A stretch of 64,000 nucleotides of DNA, taken from the NCBI GenBank assembly GCA_019828595.1, contig JAHQRK010000022.1, positions 186,001-250,000 on the forward strand, written 5' to 3'. A model generated the notes under the pieces. It was given only the letters and a program-made list of their open reading frames with translations. It was not told where the DNA came from and ran no database searches. This document shows, in pieces, positions 1 to 8,113 of this stretch. Position 1 is the stretch's first letter. Every line of letters begins with the position of its first letter. Source of the stretch: Aphanomyces cochlioides. Lineage: Eukaryota > Oomycota > Saprolegniomycetes > Saprolegniales > Verrucalvaceae. The position numbers and the translations under genes are program-made.

Positions 1-1916
1 CTCGACGCCTTGACGCCAGTCCACTGCGGAGGGTTGGCTTGCGCAGTTTTCCGACGTTTTGGCGCCTTGGGAGTCGAAGAAGGCGGGTTGGTTGGGCTGG
101 GAGCTGGCTTGTTCAATCCATATTGGCGGGACGTTGCATCAAGGTCCAAACGAACCAAGTTCTTGTCACGAAAATACCACCCTTGACCGTACACGCGGAG
201 ACAACGGCCCTTGAAAAGAATTTCTTCGACGAGACGGCCGTCGCGCTGTATGGTCGTTGGTACGGAGGTTCCTTCAAAGTAAAGGCGGTACCGAGAGCTC
301 GCCATACCGCTTGAAGAGGAAACGTTGGGGTAGGAGCCCCACAGGAAGCGTGGCTCCAACTTGGTCATGACGTCGAAGATCAGGCGCTCTTCGTCTTGAT
401 CTTGAAGGCCTTGAGGGATGTCCATGAAAAATCCGCCGAGGACGTGCGGAACGTTCATCGTGAAGTGTTGGGACGAGCCATCTCGAGCGACTTGAATCTT
501 AAACGCGATGCCTCGCAGCTTCGTCATCGCTTCGTGAGAGGCAACACCCCACTTGAGCATGCGGTTCGGGATGTCCTTCTCGCATCTCACAATGTCAGCA
601 ATCGCAGTGTCGAGGCCGAGGGCTTGGTTGTCGAAAAGGATCGATGCCATGGCAGCTGAAACATCGATGGTCTTCGTGTGTGCACCCGTGGGCATCTGCA
701 ACCAGCCGACGATGCCGCGCGCCGAGTGCTTCTGGATCGGGAGGGTGTCTTCAAACGTGAGGGTTCCAGCAGCACGCTTGCGAAGGAGGGGTTCGAGTTC
801 CTCCATCGTGGGCTGATAAGGAGCAACGTCCTTGGTCTTGATGGCCTTGGCAGACTGAGACCGCTGTTGCGCTTGGAAGGCCCATACGTCGTTGGGGGCC
901 TGGCGGTTGTTGGGTTGGCCACGGCCAGGTGTCTGGGCTCCGCCAGATTGAGAAATGTTTTCCAAATGCGATCCGGGTGAAGCCTGAGACGATGGCTGGC
1001 GGACTGAGTGAGAGTCCGAGTCGTGCGTCAGACCAACACTCAAGCGTGCGTCAGAGGCTTGGTCTTGTCCGGACCCTGTCCCATGGTGGACAGAGTCACA
1101 CGTTTGACCTTCACTCGCGTTGGACTTCGAGAAGCTTCCATGGGTGACTTGGTCTTGAGTATTCCCATGACCAACACTGGCCACAGGGTTGTTCGCGATT
1201 GTTCCAGATCTTGCCCGATGATTCTTCGAGAAGAGACCATCACTCATGGAGCGACTAGTCTCGATGGGATCTTGACCTGTCGCCAGAGTGGACTTGTCGC
1301 TCGGGGGATTCTTCGAGAAGGGACCTTCACTCAGGGATGGACTGTTCTCGAATCTTCCTTGACATGTCGTCATGTTGACGTCGGTGCTTGAGCGAGTCTT
1401 CGAGAAGCCACTATCACTCGTCGAGAGAACATTCTCGAAAGGAACAGAACCCAACGGAGTCTTGCCAGGCAAGCCACCATCACTCACGATGGACGTGGTT
1501 GATGGAGATTCTTCGGGCAAGGTCGTTGACGTCATGAGCACATCTTCCGAGGTTGGAACGCCGTCTTGCCAGGCTTCGTCGCAAGTGTCAGAGGTCGTTG
1601 GATCATTCGCGGGATCGCAAGCCTTCGTCGAGCGAGTCACAGGCAAGGGTTCAAAACGGCGCGGTTTCGAAGGGGTTGCACGTTGACGTGGAAACGGAAC
1701 GCGCGTTGGAGTAGGGAGCGGATTCGTAGACGCGTCATGATGCGAAGCGTTGGAAGCATCGTCGACGTCCTCTTCCAACGACGACGCCATGTCGGTATCG
1801 CTTGGGGATGGGTCAGCAACGACGATGACGTCCATATCGCTGGGGCTGGACGCCGAGGGAGAGAACGCGGAGGAGCAAGATGGGGCACGAGGGTTGGTCG
1901 AGCGGGTAGCAACCAT
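1..1916 (-). CDS. tPhe-A ORF1, partial (C-terminal third missing)
   Basis: This is the N-terminal part of the 999-aa ORF1 protein described in full under copy A-8. The frame is open from the ATG at 1916 to the window edge. Differences from the other copies are few; the A/G change in the codon near 817 is synonymous. The frame also runs back to a TTG at 1958, but the first ATG (MVATRS) is the likelier start because it follows a 52-nt leader. The copy cannot be called intact because its 3' end is outside the window. Confidence 0.85.
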   Translation of the reverse strand, partial: MVATRSTNPRAPSCSSAFSPSASSPSDMDVIVVADPSPSDTDMASSLEEDVDDASNASHHDASTNPLPTPTRVPFPRQRATPSKPRRFEPLPVTRSTKACDPANDPTTSDTCDEAWQDGVPTSEDVLMTSTTLPEESPSTTSIVSDGGLPGKTPLGSVPFENVLSTSDSGFSKTRSSTDVNMTTCQGRFENSPSLSEGPFSKNPPSDKSTLATGQDPIETSRSMSDGLFSKNHRARSGTIANNPVASVGHGNTQDQVTHGSFSKSNASEGQTCDSVHHGTGSGQDQASDARLSVGLTHDSDSHSVRQPSSQASPGSHLENISQSGGAQTPGRGQPNNRQAPNDVWAFQAQQRSQSAKAIKTKDVAPYQPTMEELEPLLRKRAAGTLTFEDTLPIQKHSARGIVGWLQMPTGAHTKTIDVSAAMASILFDNQALGLDTAIADIVRCEKDIPNRMLKWGVASHEAMTKLRGIAFKIQVARDGSSQHFTMNVPHVLGGFFMDIPQGLQDQDEERLIFDVMTKLEPRFLWGSYPNVSSSSGMASSRYRLYFEGTSVPTTIQRDGRLVEEILFKGRCLRVYGQGWYFRDKNLVRLDLDATSRQYGLNKPAPSPTNPPSSTPKAPKRRKTAQANPPQWTGVKAS

Positions 1917-1968
1917 ATTGTCAGATAGCGTAGAGTGGTACTGCGGGGTAGCTGGCAAATTGGAAACT
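1..1968 (-). mobile_element. tPhe-A retrotransposon copy A-1, 5' part (runs off the window)
   Basis: This is the 5' portion of a tPhe-A non-LTR element on the minus strand, matching A-7 and A-8 almost base for base. Its 5' end at 1968 abuts an intact tRNA-Phe gene, so it is the latest arrival in an array whose remainder lies left of the window. It shares diagnostic variants with A-7 and A-8 (Cys in the MTTCQ segment of ORF1), marking one subfamily. Confidence 0.93.

Positions 1969-1970
<2 letters not shown>
1954..1970 (-). promoter_or_regulatory. Element A-1 initiator plus flanking promoter region
   Basis: Read on the minus strand, the tRNA-derived GC is followed by AGTTTCCAATTTGCC. This fits an oomycete Inr with A at +1 and a perfect CAWTTTNYY flanking promoter region. 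The predicted start is the first base of the element (1968). Confidence 0.55.
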
Positions 1971-2016
<46 letters not shown>

Positions 2017-2041
2017 ACTGGTTCGATCCCGGTTCGTGGCA
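1969..2041 (+). tRNA. tRNA-Phe (GAA), intact
   Basis: This is a 73-nt cloverleaf: acceptor stem GCCGCGA/TCGTGGC with one G-U pair, D stem GCTC/GAGC, anticodon stem TCAGA/TCTGA with loop CTGAAGA (anticodon GAA), and T stem ACTGG/CCGGT. The discriminator base is A, there is no intron and CCA is not encoded. The A box (nt 8-19) and B box (GGTTCGATCC) are intact. The gene lies directly at the 5' end of element A-1, so nt 1-14 are one copy of that element's target-site duplication. The upstream flank is retrotransposon DNA, which internal Pol III promoters may tolerate. Confidence 0.97.
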
Positions 2042-2044
2042 TTG

Positions 2045-2048
2045 TTTT
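2045..2048 (+). terminator. Pol III T-run terminator
   Basis: TTTT begins 4 nt after the last base of the tRNA. Confidence 0.75.
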
Positions 2049-2177
2049 CACCACCACGCCTGCTTTTTCATTCACAACATCGCACCCTTCTTTTACACCA
2101 CGGAGCGCACTTACACGCGCACACACTAACACATTGGACTTGTCCATTTCATTCACAACTCACACACCAACATAACC

Positions 2178-2762
2178 ATGGACTGCACCTTTTACACTGC
2201 CATTCAAATTGCAAAGACAAAACACAGCATCCACGCACAGAATGCGATGCCATACATTCCTCCAAAGTCTCACGCCCAAGCTTGTCTCGCTCCTCTCTCA
2301 ACGATCGAATGAAGCACAACTCATTCTCATGTCTTACTCTCGACAGCACACACAACCAAAATGGCGTCTAAGCAAGACGTTGATGTTTTCAGCGACAATA
2401 CACATTACAAGGCGATGGCTTCCTTCAGGACAGCACACACTTAACAATCATACGCGGAGGAGTTCCATCATGTAGAGGCCATGCATCATATGCTGGACGT
2501 CGTATCGTGTTCTCTTCAAAGAGCTATGAATAGAAAGAACGACCCATCCAATGCATGTGAAAGTTGCACGTAATGTGGAGCAAGCATACGTTGTCCACAC
2601 TGATTCAAGTTCGACGAGGAGAATACTCTATGCTCCAAAAAGTGCTCTTTTGACGACTTCTCGAGGCGAGGGATAATGACCCTCGATTTCTGTCAATATT
2701 CCGATCTCATTCGAATCCCTCCTGTGGATAGTTCTTTCAACCACACATCGTTTGCTTTCTGA
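2178..2762 (+). pseudogene. Degenerate frame with Cys-rich (zinc-finger-like) motif, copy 1
   Basis: One frame runs 194 codons from an ATG in good context to a TGA at 2760, interrupted by stops at 2310 (TGA), 2442 (TAA), 2571 (TAA) and 2601 (TGA). The second half looks protein-like: CxxC, then a stop, CG, five residues, CP, a stop, and then LCSKKC about 13 residues on. This spacing resembles small zinc-binding modules such as MYND-type fingers. Each stop could come from one C-to-T change (CAA to TAA, CGA to TGA). All copies share the stops, so the decay predates duplication. Function is unknown. Other frames are also partly open here, so this may be chance. Confidence 0.35.
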
Positions 2763-3092
2763 GCTACAAGACTCTAGATATTACTGTAGGATGAGTTTTT
2801 ATGTCATTGCTTTAAAGTATATGTCATAGCATGGGAATCGCCAGAAGAAAGGACCATGACGTGGTTAGCGAAGCATGGGCAGACGAGTGTATTCCCTGTG
2901 ATGTGGAAATGAAACGGGATACTTTGTAGTATGGGATGTCAGTTAGTTGACAATGGTGTGTTTGAGTGTGCGTGTTGTTGCATAAGCTGAAGGAGGTAGT
3001 GTTCAGGGTGTATGGGAGGTGTTGTCAGGTGTGTGTATGTGTGTGGAAGAGGACGTGCGAGTGTGTGTGCATGGTCCTATGGAAGCATATAC

Positions 3093-3106
3093 GCCGCGAT
3101 AGCTCA
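3093..3106 (+). repeat. 14-nt tRNA-Phe 5' stub (target-site duplication)
   Basis: GCCGCGATAGCTCA equals tRNA nt 1-14. It follows native spacer DNA (CATATAC), so it marks the original tRNA start before array 2 was inserted. Confidence 0.95.
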
Positions 3107-3122
3107 CTGCAATGGGGAGGTA

Positions 3123-3151
3123 TATTAATAGACTTTCAATATCTACTAATA
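3123..3151 (-). other. tPhe-A 3' UTR hairpin
   Basis: TATTAATAG and CTACTAATA form a 9-bp stem with one pair that is G-U in the element RNA, around an 11-nt loop. The same hairpin is at 10653-10681, 21637-21665, 32311-32339, 39652-39680 and 48118-48146. tPhe-B has a different 9-bp hairpin at the same place, so a role in RT recognition of the RNA 3' end is plausible. Confidence 0.5.
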
Positions 3152-3263
3152 CTAATATTGCCTACTAACGGCTCATCCCACTTCCAAATGCTTCAGCAGA
3201 TTTTCTACTTTGGGCTTTGGAGTACAGCGATTTTTGACTTGTTGAATAAATACTTGGGGCTTG

Positions 3264-5062
3264 TTAATTTGGGGCTGAAGGTTGGAGCGCGAGCAAAGTC
3301 GGGTACGTGGCTACCAGTGGGCGATAGACAGGTTGTCTATGCAAAGTATTGATTGCTGAAATTGCTTCCACTCGTTGAGGGCTGTCAACTTCTTGGAGGC
3401 GAAGCCATCTGCGGATCGATGCATGCCATCGGATGAAGCTGACTTCTTGCCAAATTTCTGGCGGAGGCGGCTCCTTCGATTCGAACTTGGCGGCGTTGTG
3501 CGTTGTCCAAATATAGTGAAGGTTGGAAGCACACAGAAGAGCCCAGAGCACAAACAGTATGTCTTGAAGCTGGCTACCGCGTTCGTTGACTTGAAAGCGG
3601 TCGATGTTGGTGATGGCAGTCCAATCGAAATTGACACCGAAGCATCGCCAAGCGGTCGCGTGAAAACGCCAAAGGGGATACACGCGAGAGCAGGTGTGGA
3701 AGGCGTGGTGTTGGTTCTCCGGTGCGTCTCAATTGGTATAGACACAGCAAATTACGTCTGGCTGCTGAGGTTGCAAGTAGAACAAGCGCGAGTTGACAGG
3801 CAGCATGTTGAACAACAGTCGAAACCAAACGTCGCCATGGAGGGGAGGCGGCCAACGGCATGTTTTGCGGATGAGTCGCACGTAGGTCGCAATATCTTGT
3901 TGCTCGACGCGGGACGATGTCGCCACTGGGTGCGGTTTTCCATCCGAAGGGGCGTGATGCGCCAAACGTGATACGAGTCGCTTGGGCCAACGCTCGAAGG
4001 ATAGCAATTGATCTTTGAAAAGTGCCTTGAAAGGGTGACTTGTTGTATCGATATCGGTGAAAGCAGTTCCAGTTCGAACGCCAGACGTGCGGAGGACTTG
4101 GTCGAATATCTTGGTGAGGTGGCTATAAACTTGACCAGCACGTTCGGGTGCTGCAAATCCCATCGCGCCGTTCGCTTGTAACGTCACTTGTGCCGCACGG
4201 TTGTTGGATGACAGTCGATCAATAAACGCAGCTCTTGTAGGCCATGTCCCTTGCCGTGTCAAGAAGTCTTTGAGGCAGTGGAAACCGTTTTGAGACGCAT
4301 GTCTACACCATCGACGACACAGAGCAGTCTTCACGACATTTGATGTAGCACCCGCAGGACCAACTTGCAGAGCGGGGTAGGATGTCAGCCACACGGGGAG
4401 GTTCAAAAGTTCTTCGAGGCTTGGTGGCGAAGCGGTTCGCTTGGCCATAGGTGTGGCGGCCCATTGATGCCAAATGTCGTGCCAAAGAGGATGCAGCTCC
4501 CACAAAAACAACCACTTGGAGCTGTGGTTGGGGAAGTACGTGAGAAAGTCGAACGGGTGGGTGTCGCGATACAGCTTGTTCATGACACGGGAAAATTGTC
4601 TCTTGACAAGCAACTTCCATGGGGCAAATGTGTTGGGTGAATTGGGCTGCATCAAGAGTTGGAGCCGCAGCAGTCGCTGAGTCCGAAGCTTCGAAGCCAC
4701 ATGCGGAATACCGAGGCCGAGTTTTTGATCGAACTGCCACTTGCGGCAAATAGTTGAGCGATGATGGTCGGTGATTTGCGTCTTCCGACCAAGGATGTAC
4801 TTGTTGACCATTCTTTGCCAAACGGCAACCATCGTTGGAGGCACATACACTGCAGCCGTGACATGCCATAACAACGACAACAACATGGTCGATACGATGA
4901 GTTTGCGGCCTTGGATGGTTCGCGCACTATCGAGATTGTTGTTGAGCGCCAAAGTCATGCACTTGGCAACGTTGAGACGAGCTCCAGACACAGAGCAAAA
5001 GTCTTCGACAATTGCCATTTGCTCGACCGCCGCTTGGAGGGATGACGAGAGTAGAGTCGTGT
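3264..5062 (-). pseudogene. ORF2 C-terminal half (tPhe-A type), broken, in AB-2
   Basis: This matches residues from the end of the RT domain to the C-terminus of tPhe-A ORF2. A TGC-to-TGA change at 3729-3731 replaces a predicted zinc-ligand cysteine (residue 1230 of the intact protein) with a stop. A 156-bp in-frame deletion at 4927/4928 removes 52 codons after the RT motifs, between the NNNLD and RTIQGRK segments. The frame continues rightward only into unrelated tPhe-B sequence, so this copy cannot make ORF2. Confidence 0.9.
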
Positions 5063-5090
5063 ACATGATGACATGTATGGAAGGCATGAT

Positions 5091-5346
5091 GAAACTTGTA
5101 CAGCGACAATTTAGCCGCACAATACATCAGTTATTCCGAGACAGTCACCCATTCGATTTTCTTTCATACTACCCAAATGCAAGCTCCAAGTGGCTTTTGC
5201 TTCGCGAGCTCCATCCACTGTGGCTTGATACTTGGAAACATTGGTCAGCCACAGACATGAGTAAGCGAATCGGCGTGCCTCCAAATCTCGACACGGTACT
5301 GAACCTCCCGGTATGGCTCACAGCCTACGACGCAATGCACTTCGGC
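5091..5346 (+). repeat. Inverted 256-bp segment of tPhe-B ORF2
   Basis: The plus strand here encodes the tPhe-B ORF2 stretch beginning KLVQRQFSR and ending DAMHFG, which is minus-strand coding in B-9 (58031-58286). It sits between tPhe-B sequence in the normal orientation on both sides, and the original breakpoints at 58286 and 58292 are almost flush. The long plus-strand frame across this region is a by-product of the inversion. Confidence 0.88.
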
Positions 5347-8113
5347 ACCAGGATTTCACCAGGAGAATCGGCAGACATAAAGAGCTGTAAACGAAGAAGG
5401 CGTTGTGTTCGCAGCCTCGATGCAATGTGGGGGATTCCCAAGCCTAAAGGCTTGTCGTACTGCCACCTTCTATGGATTGAGGGACGGTAACTCTCATCGA
5501 GCTGGGTCTTGCGGCAAAGTATGAACTTGTTTAACATTTGTTGCCACGTAACGACCATAGCAGGAGGCACAGGTACAACGGCTGTTACATGCCACAACAT
5601 AGATAGCAACATCGTGGAGGCAATAAGCTTTCGGCCCTGCAATGTCCTTGCTCGTTTACCCCATAGTTGAAAGGACGAGATGAATTTGTCGTTGAGTTTT
5701 TGAAGTTGGGAGTCAGCCGAAAGTCGATGGCCAAAGAGAATACCAAGATATTTCGTACACTGACCAGTTGGTACGATATTGAGCAAACCATCTGCTTCGA
5801 TGTCTTCTTGATCGAGATGGTCGTTGAGAACCAAGGTCATGCACTTGGAACGATTCAGACGGGCCCCTGAAGCCGTGCAAAACTCTTCCACAATTGCCAT
5901 TTGCTCCACAGCAGATTGCAGCGAGTTTGATAACAACGTCGAGTCGTCGGCAAAGAATATACTCGTAATAACTGAGTCGTGGGGGAGAGCGATTCCAAGA
6001 TGTGGGGACGCTCGGAGCATCTCACCAAGAGGTTCTAGGTATAGGACGAACAGTAGGCATGATAAAGGACAGCCTTGTTTGACGCCTCGGGTAGGTCGGA
6101 TCTTAGGGCCAAGCTCGCCATTGAAGATGATCTGGACCAAAGGTGAGTCGTACAAAAGAGCTACCCACGCAATGAAACCATCACCAGTGTTGACTTCTCT
6201 CAGCACATCAAGCATGAATTCTCGATCCACCATGTCGTACGCTTTCGAAAAGTCAAGGAATGTTGCATAGTAGTCGTGATCTTCGTTAGTGCAAAACGTT
6301 TGCAAAGTTTGCACAAGCAGGACGTGGTCATGCAGCCGTCGTCCTGGGACAAAGCCAGCTTGACTTGGGTGAATGAGATGAGGAGCTACTGTAGCCAGGC
6401 GATAAGCGAGGGCACGGGATAGTATCTTCACCTCCACTGACATGAGTGCAATAGGTCGGTAGTTTCCAGGATCGCCTCGATCACCAGCTTTGAAGAGCAG
6501 AGCCACAGCACTACGCCTTTGTTGAAGGAGTAGTTTACCGTGGTGGTGAAGTTGGTAGTTGAAGACCCTGACCAGGATTTCGGAGAAAGCCTCGGGTGCT
6601 ACTTGGAAGAAGGCCGCTGGCCATCCATCAGGACCAGGAGACTTGTTTGGACTCATTGTCTTGAGAGCACTACACAGCTCGGCTGCTGTGATAGGTCTGT
6701 CTAGCTCCTCGCGTTGCTCATCATTGAGTTTGCGGGAGATAAACCGTATGACAGCCCTCCGCCTCGCCCGGTTTAGCCGAGGTTGTTCGCCACGAGTGGT
6801 AGTCATTATTGCCTTCCAATGGGCAGTGAATCTCTCTTTGATAGTGGTAGGATCAGACACGGGAATGCCATCGACGTTGACCGTCGTGATAGGAACCTTG
6901 AGTCCTTGTGGCCTTCGAAAGAAGTGGCTCGTACCGCGTTCGTTGACATTTGCATGAAAATCGAATTGCTGATCCATGCGGTATTGGCGATATTCGATTC
7001 TTGCGTTTTCCAGCGCCAACCGAGTAGCATCAACGGCAGCCTCGTCGAGCAAGCCAGCTTTGATCGTTGTGCAGATATATGTCTCAGTTTTAGGCTTTTG
7101 AGCTCGTGTTGCATGGATTGGAGGTGGTGGCGATGACATTGTTGTAAACGTCGTTTGATTCGCTTAAGCCACCCATACCAGACGGCTCCCATGTTTGTCG
7201 ATTCGTCCGCACGCATCTCAGAGAGGAGGTGTGATGCCTCTTCTCGTATGGCTTTGATGACGAGCGGGTCTTTGAGTAGCTCTCTCGGCAGCCTCCAGTA
7301 GCCACGGGTCGTGGGTGTATGACTTGTAGAGAGAACGACAGTGTGCTCCAAGTGATCTCCGGCAAAGCTGTTAGTGGCATATTTTGAGCTTTGGTAGGAT
7401 TGGGCAACTAAATCTTGGTCAATGAACCAGTAGTCCAGACGATTGCTTCGTCCTGGACCGCTTGCCAGTCTTTCGTGAGGGTGGTGTAGGCGCCACGCGT
7501 CGATGACTCCTAGTTGTGACAGCCAGGCAAGACATTCGACTTTTCCAAAGGTGTGATCTTGCCGTGGTTTGGAAGCATCGAGGTGTTCGTTGACAGGAAG
7601 GTTAAAATCTCCCCCAACCAGGTGTACACTGTTAGCTTCAAAAGCGCGAGGGAGACTGTCAAAGAAACTAGCCCGATGTTGAGGGGTAACTGGCGCGTAA
7701 ATGTTGTGGATGTAGACTGGGGTTTCATCCCAGTACGTTTTGATCACAATATAACGGCCAGGGATATCGTGTTGTGATAAGTGCACCAGGCTTGAGAATC
7801 CAGGCATCGATTCGTGAAAGTATGATGCAACGCCACATCGACGGTTGTTCAAATTGTCCGTGCGGGTTGTTCGTAAGTCGTTGGTAAAAAGTTTGTACTT
7901 GCTAACACCCACTTCGTTGTCGAGGTGAGTGTGGAAAGTGTCAAGATGTTTTGCGTTGTTGAGTTTCGTTTCTTGAAAGAGAACAGCTTGTGTCGGTTTC
8001 CGAAGACGCCGTGCAACAAGATGTCCGTTTTCTTTCAGCCCATTGAGGTTGCTCGTCGTCACTTCAAGTATGGGGAGCTTGACAAAATGACCAGCCGCGA
8101 CCACTTTAGCCAC
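5347..8113 (-). pseudogene. ORF2 N-terminal part (tPhe-B type), frameshifted, in AB-2
   Basis: This encodes the APE-type endonuclease (SNLNG, QET, GGDFN, NRLDY, GDH motifs) and the RT domain (NYRPI, FLDFSKAYD, RGVKQGCPLS, FADD). A 4-nt deletion between 7060 and 7061 relative to B-9 shifts the frame between the two domains. The 3' end is lost at the inversion. The RT half is otherwise open and keeps the correct base at the site where B-9 has its own frameshift, so the two copies broke independently. Confidence 0.9.

Larger units (their letters stand above)
2042..3092 (+). repeat. tRNA-Phe locus spacer, copy 1 (1,051 bp)
   Basis: This non-element DNA follows the tRNA and ends in CATATAC just before a tRNA stub. 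Three other copies of identical length occur in the window with only a few substitutions; copy 1 has T where the others have C near 2679. The left 300 bp is rich in A and C, and the right 150 bp (about 2945-3075) is rich in G and T with TG runs. I see no RNA gene in it; the only coding trace is the degenerate frame at 2178-2762. Confidence 0.9.

Noticed and set aside
2178..2762. Alternative genetic code (TAA as Gln) making the spacer frame a real gene
   Set aside because: The retrotransposon ORFs in the same window end cleanly at TAA, TAG and TGA with standard codon use, so decay is simpler.
3093..3106. Treating the 14-nt stubs as tRNA genes or CRISPR-like repeats
   Set aside because: They are only tRNA nt 1-14 at element junctions, spaced by 2.5-8 kb elements, and lack the rest of the tRNA and the B box.
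3375..3971. 198-codon plus-strand frame repeated in every tPhe-A copy
   Set aside because: It lies opposite the ORF2 C-terminus, has no recognisable domain, and is fully explained as a shadow of the conserved coding strand.
4771..5490. Long plus-strand open frame of about 239 codons
   Set aside because: It arises because a 256-bp piece of tPhe-B ORF2 is inverted here; the parts outside the inversion are antisense to ORF2.
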